Shown here piece after piece: positions 46,801 to 55,321 of a stretch of 63,813 nucleotides of DNA. A model generated the notes under the pieces. It saw nothing but the letters and a program-made list of their open reading frames with translations, made no database searches and was not told where the DNA came from. The translations under genes and the position numbers were made by a program. Origin of the DNA: Melioribacter sp. (lineage in GTDB: Bacteria; Bacteroidota; Ignavibacteria; Ignavibacteriales; Melioribacteraceae); the NCBI GenBank assembly GCA_023250955.1, contig JAHEZQ010000024.1, positions 1-63,813 of the forward strand, written 5' to 3'. Numbering within the stretch: position 1 is the first letter of the stretch; each line of letters begins with the position of its first letter.

Positions 46801-47343
46801 AGTTTATCGTTGGAATTATTTTCTAGTGATTCACAAAAGAATGATTTTCAAATTTCTTTAATGAAAGAATTAGATAGGTATTACAGCTCAGATATGTATC
46901 AAACAATTTCTAAAAGTGATAATTATAAAAATGAGTTTGAAGTATATTGCGAAGAAAAGGAACATTACCTTTACGGCATCATAGACAAACTAATTATCGA
47001 AAAAGATAAATTGATAATAGTAGATTATAAAACCGACAATATTAGTATTGATCAACTTGGCACAAGAGCTGAAAGTTATATACCACAGCTTACATTTTAT
47101 GCTTATGTGTTATCAAAACTTTATCAATCATATAAGAATTTTCAGCTTAGATTAATATTCTTAAAATATGCAGATGAACTAATTGTAAAAGATATTAATC
47201 ATAATGATTTGGATAAATACAGTATTGAATTAAATGAAAGTATTAATAAGATTTATAGTAGTGATTACAAGCCGAACTTACATCATTGCTCTAAATGTCA
47301 CTTTGCTTTGGAAGGAAACAAATGCGTAAAGACATTTTTATAA
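43819..47343 (+). CDS. UvrD/RecB-type helicase-nuclease (AddA-like) with probable Fe-S cluster
   Basis: A 1174-aa superfamily-1 helicase. It has a Q-motif-like LTPQQKEAF, Walker A ANAGSGKT (22-29), DEYQDTNELQ, and VGLTRARNYLF. A C-terminal PD-(D/E)XK nuclease has GIIDKL (Asp1056) and IIVDYKTD (Asp1069, Lys1071). Four cysteines, Cys928, Cys1157, Cys1160 and Cys1169, are spaced as in the AddB iron-sulfur nuclease (C...CxxCx(n)C). It likely resects DNA ends in recombination repair. No AddB or RecC partner gene is adjacent. Confidence 0.9.
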   Translation: MFDLTPQQKEAFDYKNHISLTANAGSGKTFVLSKRFVGILLNEEIDLSSIVAITFTDKAAGELNKKIAREIDERILEEVNSGKRKKLEEIRRQLVSANISTIHSFCINILREFSPEAEIDPNFSVIDQTTTNEIFQLCVEDSINTNIKNPESSEELKYIIRYFGSKKAFIAQLENSLNQKNTIDQISKKLYLRSDEEIALYLRQEFETIFNQIFSTQISEVITILRIINDFIIEQNNTNKYAAETEHLLNHFTANLSSVSKIKLLKQFVGSALTKEYTVRKSGYLSKGPGEYQNQIEIINSLFLELQPFFSFDEGSKHEIELARIGRTYLKIFNSINKLYTDRKKQKGYLDFEDLLIFTQHVLQREEVQTYLREKFRYIMIDEYQDTNELQYEIFMPILDNLRSGNLFVVGDEKQSIYMFRNAELEVFNKTKKEIDGIEKIGRLLSLPHSFRMAPPLVLFINKIFSNLFSNPDIFFNEVEHNELVCAKDENEIGRVELLLSEAGGETNECDLVAEKILKLRYDNEAELKDIAILCRKRDSFAELEKVFVKKNIPYSIVGGKGFYQRQTIYDIYNYLSFLLKHENDSALVGILRSPFFNISDLQLYKISLSEGNTFYEKLKSSSEDNSELKEVFNRLNENLLIASSTEIYSLIRKILLESGYWAVIASKKNSSQEIANVEKLLLLARAFTKKSFKNLYDFTVSMRESIEDHEDEGQAQVTRDENSVKILTIHQAKGLEFKAVFLYNCNDTVKDSSVKSKSLICDKNYGVIAKVPTDGNYFNKYDTAPIVSLYNYIIYRKNLAEIKRLLYVGLTRARNYLFISAELKKEEPSKNSFLDLILNGLNAENSTNELNLSSMVQFMKLMNGEYKFYNKNVSLIIPIKREIEKAESIELKEKTTLEEKIILTKKIHDRPKREIISATKISMFTQCPVKYQLTYELGYSTIYNLVKERSDEFEFNQIEDDELRRYAQLKGKLIHAVLKEEVVREELSEYLTTSLSLELFSSDSQKNDFQISLMKELDRYYSSDMYQTISKSDNYKNEFEVYCEEKEHYLYGIIDKLIIEKDKLIIVDYKTDNISIDQLGTRAESYIPQLTFYAYVLSKLYQSYKNFQLRLIFLKYADELIVKDINHNDLDKYSIELNESINKIYSSDYKPNLHHCSKCHFALEGNKCVKTFL

Positions 47344-48389
47344 AAATAGGTACTTTATTAATAGTAATATTTTTGGTTTCTTGCTCGTCAAAACCCATCA
47401 TTCCACTTTACGAATACCCCACCGATTGGAAGAATATTAACGAAAGAGAAAAAACAATTCTGGATTATTCAAAATATTTATACGGTAGAAAAATATTTTT
47501 AGATCCCGGACATGGCGGCGAAGACAGAAAAAATAAAAATAGTAAGGGTGATGTAATAGAAGCGGATGTTAATTTACGTGTTGCATTAGATCTAAAAAAA
47601 TATCTTGAATCAGCAGGAGCGCTGGTAATTATATCACGTGATAAAGATACTACGGTTCAGCTTGGTTATCGCTCTGAATGGTCAAACAAAAGCGGAGCAG
47701 AAATTTTTATCAGCATTCATCATAATGCGCCTGGTAAAACGGAAGACGATTTTACCAACTACACTTCAACTTATTATCATGCAAAAGAAACGGATTACGA
47801 ATACGAACCTTCTGATCACGACATAGCAAGATATATAGAACGTGATCTTGCTTATGTTATGGGCAATCCCGGCGGCCTTGGTTCTTTTGATGGAACGTAT
47901 TCCGATTATAATATTTATCCAGGAGAAGGATTTTCAGTATTGCGTAAAAAAAATATTCCAGGAGTTTTAGTAGAATGTGCATTTCATACGAGTCATTTTG
48001 AAGAATTGCGCTTAAATAACGAAGAGTTCAACCAAATCCAGGCTTGGGGTATTTTCAGAGGACTTGCAAAATATTACCACGCTGGTAAACCGGAAATTGA
48101 TTTTCTTCCGGATAGTTTAAGATTGGACAATAATATATTGAATGCTTCATTTGTACTAAAAGATTCAGTGGGAATAAATTCAAAAACAATTCAAGTTTAT
48201 TTTAACAAAGAAGAGAAAGAATTTACATTTGACAAAACAACTAATGTTGTTTCTCTTAAGATTGAAATAATCAATCCTGGTACGTATCCGCTCAGAATTA
48301 TTGCTGCAAATAAAAACGGGAACCATTCGTTCCCGTATAGGAAGAATATTATTGTTGATGATTCTCTGAAAGTTAATCTTACAGATTAA
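47322..48389 (+). CDS. lipoprotein N-acetylmuramoyl-L-alanine amidase
   Basis: A 355-aa Amidase_3 enzyme that cuts peptidoglycan between MurNAc and L-Ala. Lipobox LVSC ends the signal peptide, so it is probably anchored. Zinc ligands are in LDPGHGGED, IEADVNLR (Glu) and ISIHHNAP; VLVECAFHTS carries the catalytic Glu. A C-terminal ~80-residue beta-domain follows. The start overlaps the helicase end by 22 nt; the ATG at 47322 starts the lipoprotein signal. Its end overlaps the convergent transporter by 4 nt. Confidence 0.93.
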   Translation: MRKDIFIKIGTLLIVIFLVSCSSKPIIPLYEYPTDWKNINEREKTILDYSKYLYGRKIFLDPGHGGEDRKNKNSKGDVIEADVNLRVALDLKKYLESAGALVIISRDKDTTVQLGYRSEWSNKSGAEIFISIHHNAPGKTEDDFTNYTSTYYHAKETDYEYEPSDHDIARYIERDLAYVMGNPGGLGSFDGTYSDYNIYPGEGFSVLRKKNIPGVLVECAFHTSHFEELRLNNEEFNQIQAWGIFRGLAKYYHAGKPEIDFLPDSLRLDNNILNASFVLKDSVGINSKTIQVYFNKEEKEFTFDKTTNVVSLKIEIINPGTYPLRIIAANKNGNHSFPYRKNIIVDDSLKVNLTD

Positions 48390-49735
48390 CTCACAGCAGT
48401 TTTTTTATTATCAATTCTCTCGGTTATATTTTTAAATATGTAAAGAGCAATTGCAGCAACAAAACCAATCGCTAAGAAGTAATACCAAATGTAATGAGCG
48501 TGTGAATAATATGATGCACGTTCAATTTCGGAAATCCCAACAGGTAAGGTTTTTGGATCGGGACAGTATGCATCAAGCAAGAAACCGCTCATAATGAATC
48601 CCGCAAGTGCTGAGACAAAATTGTATAAATGACTAAAACCGAGATAAATTCCTTCTTCACCTTTTGGTGCTTGCAATGAAAAATATTCTAAATATCGTGG
48701 TGAAATAAAACATTCTGCCAAACCTTGAATTCCTATTCCGATAATCATCATCATAGTTAAAGGATGAAGACTGAATAAACCAAATATGGAAATTTGATTT
48801 CCAATAGTACCTTCAAAACTTTGGCCAAGTGACATTGCAAATGCAGAGAGCGGCATCAAGATCATACCGACAAAAATTGATGTTACTGCTTTTCTCTTTC
48901 TCATTAATTGAGTAACTAAAACCACAAAAAGTACAACAACAAGCGGATTTACATTTGCAAGCCATTCGGGTTTTGCCTGCTCTCCAAGTAATCTAATAAC
49001 ATACTTTGGCATTGATGCATAAAGCTGTCCTTGTGTAATCCAAAAACCGGAAACAATAAGAATCAAAAATATTAACCGAGGAGTCTTAACAACTTTAAGA
49101 AGTGTCTGAGCAATTTGTTTTACACTCTTTTTTTCTCCGGCAAAATTTTGTGGATTGTAAAAAAAGAATGCAAATAATAATGCGAATAATGCCATTGCAG
49201 CAGAAAAGAAATAAACATTTTCTAATCCAAATCCTTGTCTGATGTATGGAACAAAAGTTTTTCCGCTGAACGAGCCAATGTTAACAACCCAATAAAATAA
49301 AGAATAACCGCGTGCACGGTTATCGGTGCTTGTTGTTTTAGCGACTGTCCCGGTAAGGAGTGGTTTGATAAATGAAGCGCCGAACATGACAATCAACAAA
49401 AAGAAAATAACAATCATTTTTGTATGAAACAACGCAAGAAATAAATAACCAATTGTTAAAAGAGTAAAAGTTACAAGCATCCCATTACGAAAACCGATCT
49501 TATCAGCCGCAGCTCCCATAAAAGGAGTTAGAAAGAAAATCCCGGCATAAAATATTCCAGCAATTACACCTGTTTCTTTATCGGTAAAACCAACAATGTT
49601 TGTAAGGTATAGAGTAAGAACAATGAAGAAGCTATAGTAAGCTGCACGTTCAAAAAGTTCCATTACATTTGCAATCCAAAAATCTTTTGGAAATCTCCAG
49701 CTTGTTAATTTGGTATTACTAGTCGGTTCTGTCAT
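48386..49735 (-). CDS. POT/PTR2-like MFS transporter
   Basis: A 449-aa transporter with about 12 helices. The N-terminus holds the ExxER motif of proton-dependent oligopeptide transporters (MELFERAAYYSFFIVLTLYL, abridged) and ISPRYLEYFSLQAP in the C-terminal half is also family-like. It probably imports di/tripeptides or similar compounds with protons, though specificity is unknown. I chose the ATG at 49735 (MTEPTSN); an upstream start adds ten residues and is less likely. Confidence 0.83.
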   Translation of the reverse strand: MTEPTSNTKLTSWRFPKDFWIANVMELFERAAYYSFFIVLTLYLTNIVGFTDKETGVIAGIFYAGIFFLTPFMGAAADKIGFRNGMLVTFTLLTIGYLFLALFHTKMIVIFFLLIVMFGASFIKPLLTGTVAKTTSTDNRARGYSLFYWVVNIGSFSGKTFVPYIRQGFGLENVYFFSAAMALFALLFAFFFYNPQNFAGEKKSVKQIAQTLLKVVKTPRLIFLILIVSGFWITQGQLYASMPKYVIRLLGEQAKPEWLANVNPLVVVLFVVLVTQLMRKRKAVTSIFVGMILMPLSAFAMSLGQSFEGTIGNQISIFGLFSLHPLTMMMIIGIGIQGLAECFISPRYLEYFSLQAPKGEEGIYLGFSHLYNFVSALAGFIMSGFLLDAYCPDPKTLPVGISEIERASYYSHAHYIWYYFLAIGFVAAIALYIFKNITERIDNKKTAVS

Positions 49736-49920
49736 AATTGTTCCATTGATTAAAATGTGAATCAAATTATAAAAAATTGTTTTGACTTGCTTAAATTGAA
49801 TAAGTGAAATTCAAATTCACTTTTTTTACTTACCAAGAGATTTGAAAAGAAAAATTCCATAGATTCAACCTCGGAAATAAAAGAATTACTAAATCATATT
49901 GTTAAGCCTGGAGTTCTAAA

Positions 49921-50937
49921 ATGAAAATTTACTCTAAACATGAACTAAACAATTATTCGCTTTCTCTTACCTATGATGACATCAGTTTAATTCCTACAGA
50001 AATTTCACGCGTTAAAACCAGATCGGAAGTAAATATAAGATCGAACTTTCTCGGAAAAGAATTAACTGTACCCGTAGTTTCAAGTCCGATGGATACTGTA
50101 ACAGGAATCGCTATGGCTAAAGAGCTTTCAGGTTCAGGATGTATTGGAATTGTAAACCGATTCGATTCTTCATTAAACGAATTATTTTCGAATGGAAATG
50201 TTGTGGGAGGCATTCAAGCTGTCTCTGTAAGCTTAACAGTAGAAGATGAACTTTTGGAAAAAATTGCTGCCAACCATTTGATAGTTTGTATTGATACTGC
50301 TAATGCAAACAATGCTCATGTTCTTAATAAATGTGAAGAGATAAAAAAGAAATACAAAGTAAAAGTGATTGTTGGAAATATTGCTCACGGGGGAACATTA
50401 AAACAGCTTGTTGATGCCGGTGCAGATGCAGTACGGATTGGAATTGGGGGAGGAAGTGTATGCACTACATCTGTTCAAACTGGAATTGGAATTGGGCAAG
50501 TGTCTTCCGTGTTAGATACTTACTTTATGCGTAAGGAACAAAAACTAAAAATAGAATTAATTGCTGACGGCGGAATAAAAAGCCCCGGTGATGTTGCAAA
50601 AGCTCTTGCTTCCGGTGCTGACATTGTGATGCTTGGAAGAATGCTTGCAGGTACAAAAGAAACGCCGGGCGAAGTTATTAAGTACAGCGATCAACTTTGG
50701 AAAAAATACCGCGGCTCGGCATCGTTTGGTGTAAAAATGAAAGGCGAATTTATAGAAGGTGAGGAGACGATGGTTCCGTATAAAGGAGCAGTTAAAAGTG
50801 TAATCAACGCTATCTCGGACGGATTAAAAAGTGCAATGAGCTATTTAAATTGTGAATCTTTAGAAGAATTAAAAAAGATAAATACATTTGGAGTTCTAAG
50901 CACGAGTTCTTATTTGGAAAGATTACCGCGCAAATAG
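49921..50937 (+). CDS. IMP dehydrogenase/GMP reductase family enzyme (CBS-less)
   Basis: A 338-aa (beta/alpha)8 enzyme of the IMPDH/GMPR family. The catalytic loop is [10 protein letters not shown] (Cys181, Thr183). The phosphate/flap segments are [11 protein letters not shown], abridged from [13 protein letters not shown], and YRGSAS...EGEE...VPYKG. It lacks the CBS (Bateman) insert and has GMP-reductase length, yet IMPDH and GMPR share these motifs. Which purine conversion it performs is undecided. No neighbour helps. Confidence 0.85.
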   Translation: MKIYSKHELNNYSLSLTYDDISLIPTEISRVKTRSEVNIRSNFLGKELTVPVVSSPMDTVTGIAMAKELSGSGCIGIVNRFDSSLNELFSNGNVVGGIQAVSVSLTVEDELLEKIAANHLIVCIDTANANNAHVLNKCEEIKKKYKVKVIVGNIAHGGTLKQLVDAGADAVRIGIGGGSVCTTSVQTGIGIGQVSSVLDTYFMRKEQKLKIELIADGGIKSPGDVAKALASGADIVMLGRMLAGTKETPGEVIKYSDQLWKKYRGSASFGVKMKGEFIEGEETMVPYKGAVKSVINAISDGLKSAMSYLNCESLEELKKINTFGVLSTSSYLERLPRK

Positions 50938-50982
50938 TTATTAAAATCTTTTCCTACAATTTTATTTGCTGAATTGTACCGG

Positions 50983-51011
50983 TTGACTATTGGAAAAAGA
51001 TTATGTATCGT
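50983..51011 (+). promoter_or_regulatory. possible sigma-70-like promoter before 51046 gene
   Basis: TTGACT (50983-50988), 17 nt, TATCGT (51006-51011). It lies 35 nt before the 51046 ATG. The -10 is weak. Confidence 0.3.
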
Positions 51012-51045
51012 CTATACGATTCTAAACTATTTTTAATTGGTGCAA

Positions 51046-51486
51046 ATGAAAATAAACGAATCCAAAATACTACTCCTATTTTTTTATATTTTTTTATTCT
51101 CAACTGTTAGTTTTTCACAGACTGTAGGCAAGATTTTTTCGCAGGAGGAAGCTAATAATTTATTCGGAAACGTAATTGAATCAATCCCTATCAATCTATG
51201 TGATTTAATCTCAGTGTTAAATCAGACTCAAAATTATATTATGTTTCAAATAAACAACGGGGAGTTGATAATTCTTGGTGATGGTCGAAAAATATTATAT
51301 CCTATTGGGAAAAACGTTGATCCAAAAGAAGTATTTGCACTTTATAGTAAATCAAAAGTGATTGAATTACTTTGTTTGGGCAGTGGTAATACGGTAGCTG
51401 TTGAAAAAAGACAGAGCCATTTAACAGTAACATTTGGACTTAATACTCTAGAATTTTCAGAATGGTGCCCGCCAATTTGTTATTAG
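51046..51486 (+). CDS. small secreted protein of unknown function
   Basis: A 146-aa protein with signal peptide (FYIFLFSTVSFSQ). The mature part is beta-rich with LNQTQNYIMFQINNGELIIL, abridged as NYIMFQINNGELIILG, and ends in EWCPPICY, a CxxxC pair at the extreme C-terminus that may form a disulfide. I recognise no family. The ATG at 51046 is preferred to an upstream TTG at 51037. It lies 7 nt before a membrane protein, perhaps a pair. Confidence 0.65.
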   Translation: MKINESKILLLFFYIFLFSTVSFSQTVGKIFSQEEANNLFGNVIESIPINLCDLISVLNQTQNYIMFQINNGELIILGDGRKILYPIGKNVDPKEVFALYSKSKVIELLCLGSGNTVAVEKRQSHLTVTFGLNTLEFSEWCPPICY

Positions 51487-51493
51487 TTATTTT

Positions 51494-52063
51494 ATGAAAA
51501 TTCCCTATATAATTAGTTTTTTATCAATGTGTGTGTGGATTTTTCCTCCATTTAAGCAATATAAATCTGATTTTTTTTATTTTTTCTTAGTACTAGCAAT
51601 TTCATCGCCTATTACTGTTGCTGTAGGTTTTCTGTTTAAAATAAGTCCTCAGATTCTTTCGGTGACGTTTACGTTACTTGTTATTTCAACTTTGATGTCT
51701 TACTGTAAACACAGATATTTCTTTATTATTTTATCAATATTCTGGATTATAATTTCTTTAAGTTTTTCTTTCCATAAAAATATTTTAACGATAACATTTA
51801 TAGGAGCACATATTTTTATTGTCATAATATTAATTAACTCTCTTATGAAATATATTCAGGAAACCAAAGCGGTTAATTTATTCTTGATTTTATTAATTAC
51901 TTATGAGCTTATTAATATTTTAAAATATATTGCTGGCATATTGAGTTACGAACGAGGAGCGATTAGTTTTTATATAGCTACGTTTATTCAAATATTTTTC
52001 GGCATTATTTTTTTATTTATATCCTTTAAAACCAAAGACTTTCCCATTCTTGCCAAAGACTAA
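51494..52063 (+). CDS. hydrophobic membrane protein of unknown function
   Basis: A 189-aa very hydrophobic protein with six predicted membrane helices and few charged loops. The codon pattern is extremely AT-rich. No family motif is seen. The close spacing with the 51046 secreted protein suggests a shared transcript. It ends about 65 nt before the convergent copA gene. Confidence 0.6.
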   Translation: MKIPYIISFLSMCVWIFPPFKQYKSDFFYFFLVLAISSPITVAVGFLFKISPQILSVTFTLLVISTLMSYCKHRYFFIILSIFWIIISLSFSFHKNILTITFIGAHIFIVIILINSLMKYIQETKAVNLFLILLITYELINILKYIAGILSYERGAISFYIATFIQIFFGIIFLFISFKTKDFPILAKD

Positions 52064-52128
52064 CCTTTATTAAAAGGAAAGCATTGCCCTATAACCGAAC
52101 AGATTTATAAGTATAGCTTTTATTATAA

Positions 52129-54360
52129 TTATATTTTTGCTTTCTTTAATCTTAGTGAATTACTTACAACCGAGACTGAACTTAACGACATTGCCAAAGC
52201 GCCGATCATAGGGTTTAGCATACCGAAAGCCGCCAATGGAATTAAAACAGTATTGTATATAAATGCCCAAAATAAATTTTGTTTAATTGTCTTTATTGTA
52301 TTCTTCGAAAGATTAATTGCTTTAGCAACAGATAATAAATTTCCTTGCACTAAAGTTATTTGAGCAGTTTCAATGGCAACATCAGTACCTGTACCAACAG
52401 CAATTCCAACATCAGCTTGAGCAAGTGCAGGCGAATCGTTAATTCCATCACCAACCATTGCAACAACTTCACCTTTACTTTGATACTCTATTACAATATT
52501 TGCTTTTTCATCCGGTAAAACTTCAGATCTAAACTCTGTAATTCCCACTTTATCTGCAATCAATTTTGCTGTTTTAGAATTATCGCCGGTAAGCATAACT
52601 GTTTTGATTTTCATCTTACCTAATTCTTTTATGGCTTCGGCAGAGGTTACTTTTAATTTGTCTTCTATAGCAATCAATCCTTTTAATTCTCCGTCTACAC
52701 TTACAAATACGATTGTCTTTCCGCTCTCAATCAATTTATTATAATATTCATTCATAACATTTATTTCGATCGAGAACTCAATCATCAAATTTAGATTTCC
52801 GATTATCACAGTATGATTGTTTACGATTCCTGTTAATCCAAATCCTGATAAATTTTTAAACGTTTCCGGTTGTGATAATGAAATATTTGTTGCCTTTGCC
52901 TTTTGTACTATAGCTTCGGCTAATGGATGTTGTGATTTTGATTCGAGAGAAGCGCTCAAGTAAACCAGTTCATTTTCTGAAATATTATTTGTAATGATTT
53001 CAGAAACAACCGGTTTGCCTTCAGTAATAGTTCCTGTTTTATCAAAAATAATTGTTGAAATATTTTGTGCAAGTTCAAGGCTTTCGCCATTTCTAATTAA
53101 TATTCCATTTGATGCACCTAAACCCGAACCGACAATTATTGCAGTAGGAGTTGCTAACCCCAGCGCGCATGGACAAGCGATAATAAGAACAGCCACAAAA
53201 TTAACCAGCGCCTGACTGAAAGAATTATGACCACCAATAAAAAGCCAAACTAAAAATGTTATTAACGCTACTACAATTACTATCGGCACAAATACTGAAG
53301 CAATTTTATCTACAAATTTCTGTATCGGCGGTTTGGATGCTTGTGCTTGTTCTACCAATTTAATGATTTGAGCAAGTACTGTATTGTCGCCGGCTTCACT
53401 TACCTTAAAATTGAACGAACCATTTTTGTTAATAGTTCCACCAATTACTTTCGAATCAATTGTCATTTCGACTGGAAGACTTTCACCTGTTATCATTGAT
53501 TCATCCACGGATGAACTTCCCCAGATAATAATTCCATCTGATGGGATCTTTTCACCGGGTTTGATGACGATAACATCTCCAACTTTTAAATCGGAAATAT
53601 TTACAACAGTTTCATTATCATTTACAAGAACAATTGCTGTTTTGGGTTTTAGTTCTATCAATTTTTTTATAGCAGAATTAGTCTTTTGTTTTGCTCTGTG
53701 TTCAAGAATTTTACCCATTAAGATTAGAGTTATTATAACGCCGGCAGTTTCATAGTAAACATGAGGTAATTCGTTGTGGATAGAAACCACAGAAGGAAAT
53801 AAAGTTGCAATTACACTGTATCCATATGCAGCACTGGTACCAATTGCTACAAGCGAATTCATTTCGAAAGAAAAATGTTTTAGGTTAGCCCAAAAAATTT
53901 TATAAAATCTTTTTCCGCTAATAAAAATTATTGGCGTCGCTAGTATTAATAAAATTTTATGTGTTGTATCTGTAGAAAAAATCCAAATATTTTGAAAAAA
54001 AGAATAATCAACCAACATGCTTACAATAAAAAGGGGAAGTGTGAGAATTAAAGCAAGAAAAAAGTCTTTTTTGATTTGATCATAATATTTATCTTTTTCA
54101 ACCTCAACATTATTTTGGTTTAAAAGTTGTGAATCATTTGTAGAGTTCGAATTTAATTTTAGTTTGTATCCAAAACCTTCAAGTTCTTTGGCTATAGAAT
54201 CTAGGTTGATATTATCTTGTTCTAAATCGAATGTTGCATGTTCGGTTGCTAGATTAACTCTAACATTTTTAACACCATCAATACCACCAATAATTTTTTC
54301 AACACGTGTTACACAGCTGGCACACGTCATACCCTCAATAAGTAAATTTACTTCTTTCAT
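52129..54360 (-). CDS. copA: copper-exporting P-type ATPase
   Basis: A 743-aa P1B-ATPase. One N-terminal metal-binding domain has GMTCASC (Cys13, Cys16). The membrane CPC motif is Cys396-Pro-Cys398. The catalytic Asp440 is in FDKTGTITEG, and GDGINDSPALAQADVGIA is the hinge. It pumps Cu(I) out of the cytoplasm. copZ lies 11 nt upstream and the AraC-like regulator further up, so this is a copper-resistance operon. Identification as Cu rather than Ag follows from the family and context. Confidence 0.96.
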   Translation of the reverse strand: MKEVNLLIEGMTCASCVTRVEKIIGGIDGVKNVRVNLATEHATFDLEQDNINLDSIAKELEGFGYKLKLNSNSTNDSQLLNQNNVEVEKDKYYDQIKKDFFLALILTLPLFIVSMLVDYSFFQNIWIFSTDTTHKILLILATPIIFISGKRFYKIFWANLKHFSFEMNSLVAIGTSAAYGYSVIATLFPSVVSIHNELPHVYYETAGVIITLILMGKILEHRAKQKTNSAIKKLIELKPKTAIVLVNDNETVVNISDLKVGDVIVIKPGEKIPSDGIIIWGSSSVDESMITGESLPVEMTIDSKVIGGTINKNGSFNFKVSEAGDNTVLAQIIKLVEQAQASKPPIQKFVDKIASVFVPIVIVVALITFLVWLFIGGHNSFSQALVNFVAVLIIACPCALGLATPTAIIVGSGLGASNGILIRNGESLELAQNISTIIFDKTGTITEGKPVVSEIITNNISENELVYLSASLESKSQHPLAEAIVQKAKATNISLSQPETFKNLSGFGLTGIVNNHTVIIGNLNLMIEFSIEINVMNEYYNKLIESGKTIVFVSVDGELKGLIAIEDKLKVTSAEAIKELGKMKIKTVMLTGDNSKTAKLIADKVGITEFRSEVLPDEKANIVIEYQSKGEVVAMVGDGINDSPALAQADVGIAVGTGTDVAIETAQITLVQGNLLSVAKAINLSKNTIKTIKQNLFWAFIYNTVLIPLAAFGMLNPMIGALAMSLSSVSVVSNSLRLKKAKI

Positions 54361-54371
54361 GATGTACCTTT

Positions 54372-54572
54372 CTATTTCTTAACTTTATAACCTGCATTAA
54401 ATATGGCATTTTCTATTTCTGAGGGACTAACTTTAGTCTCATCAAAATTTACTTTTGCAAAACCGATCCCAACTTCAAAAGTTGAAAGATTTAATTTTGA
54501 TAATTCTTTTTTTACTGCCATTACACAATGATTACATGTCATTCCCTCAATTTTGAACTCTTGAGTTTTCAT
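54372..54572 (-). CDS. copZ: copper chaperone CopZ-like (HMA domain)
   Basis: A 66-aa single HMA (ferredoxin-like) domain with EGMTCNHC (Cys13, Cys16) and the typical ending GYKVKK. It hands Cu(I) to CopA. ATG at 54572 chosen (MKTQEF); a start five codons upstream (MELNK) is possible. Co-transcribed with copA. Confidence 0.9.
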   Translation of the reverse strand: MKTQEFKIEGMTCNHCVMAVKKELSKLNLSTFEVGIGFAKVNFDETKVSPSEIENAIFNAGYKVKK

Positions 54573-54613
54573 TTTATTAAGCTCCATTATTTTGTTATGT
54601 GAAAATAGATTAG

Positions 54614-54633
54614 TGTAACTAATGTACGTTACA
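54614..54633. promoter_or_regulatory. candidate copper-regulator operator
   Basis: Inverted repeat TGTAAC-N8-GTTACA (54614-54619 and 54628-54633), 42 nt before the copZ ATG in the 117-nt gap between the regulator and copZ. The position suits an operator of the adjacent HMA-AraC protein. No experimental support. Confidence 0.35.
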
Positions 54634-54689
54634 GAATTCTGAAAAAATGTTATAAAATTTTAAGGATTTTTTAATAAAAACGAGGGTGT

Positions 54690-55271
54690 TTAACTAACTT
54701 TGTCTAACGGCTTACGAATATTATTGGTTTTCAATTTGAATTGACTGGCGGTAAATCCTGTTACTTTCTTGAATTGATTTGAGAGATGCTGAACACTACT
54801 ATAACCTAAGTTATAAGCTATTTCGCTTAAATTATATTCACCATACTTAATAAGTTCTTTTGCCCGTTCAATTTTCTGTAGAATAATATATTGTTCAATA
54901 GTAACACTTTCTAAAGAAGAAAAAAGACTGCTCAGATAGTTATAATCCAATCCCAGTTCTTTTTCGATAAGTACAGAAATTTTTTTTGATTCATTTATCA
55001 GGTAGTTATTATCATAAATAATTTTAATAATAAAATTTTTTATTTTCTCGATAGTTTTTGCTTTCTTATCTTCAATAAGTTCAAATCCATTCTCTTCCAA
55101 GATCAATTTTATTCTATTGATAGGTAAATTTTTGATTGGTGATTTGGTAATTACTTCGCCTAAAGAAATCTTTTTAGTCTTAACACCGATCTTTTCAAAT
55201 TCTTCTTTTACAACCCGGATGCAACGGTTGCAAACCATATTTTTTATATATAAAGAATTTTGCGATTGCAT
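54690..55271 (-). CDS. HMA-like/AraC transcriptional regulator
   Basis: A 193-aa fusion. The N-terminal ~70 residues resemble an HMA metal-binding domain with MVCNRC (Cys14, Cys17). The C-terminal ~100 residues form an AraC-type double helix-turn-helix: LSSLFSSLESVTIEQYII (abridged) and NLSEIAYNLGYSSVQHLSNQ. It may sense copper through the CxxC and switch the copZ-copA genes. Regulators of this layout are seen next to copA in Bacteroidota (from memory). The gene is 117 nt before copZ. Confidence 0.85.
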   Translation of the reverse strand: MQSQNSLYIKNMVCNRCIRVVKEEFEKIGVKTKKISLGEVITKSPIKNLPINRIKLILEENGFELIEDKKAKTIEKIKNFIIKIIYDNNYLINESKKISVLIEKELGLDYNYLSSLFSSLESVTIEQYIILQKIERAKELIKYGEYNLSEIAYNLGYSSVQHLSNQFKKVTGFTASQFKLKTNNIRKPLDKVS

Positions 55272-55321
55272 AGTGTCTTGTTTTTAATAAATAATTAGAT
55301 GTTATTATTTCCAAAAATCAA

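Noticed and set aside
49802-49828. Hairpin AAGTGAA/TTCACTT with T-run before the IMPDH/GMPR gene as an attenuator or purine riboswitch
   Set aside because: The stem is only 7 bp and AT-rich, and no purine-aptamer core is present. It may be a weak terminator in a divergent gap, but nothing more can be supported.
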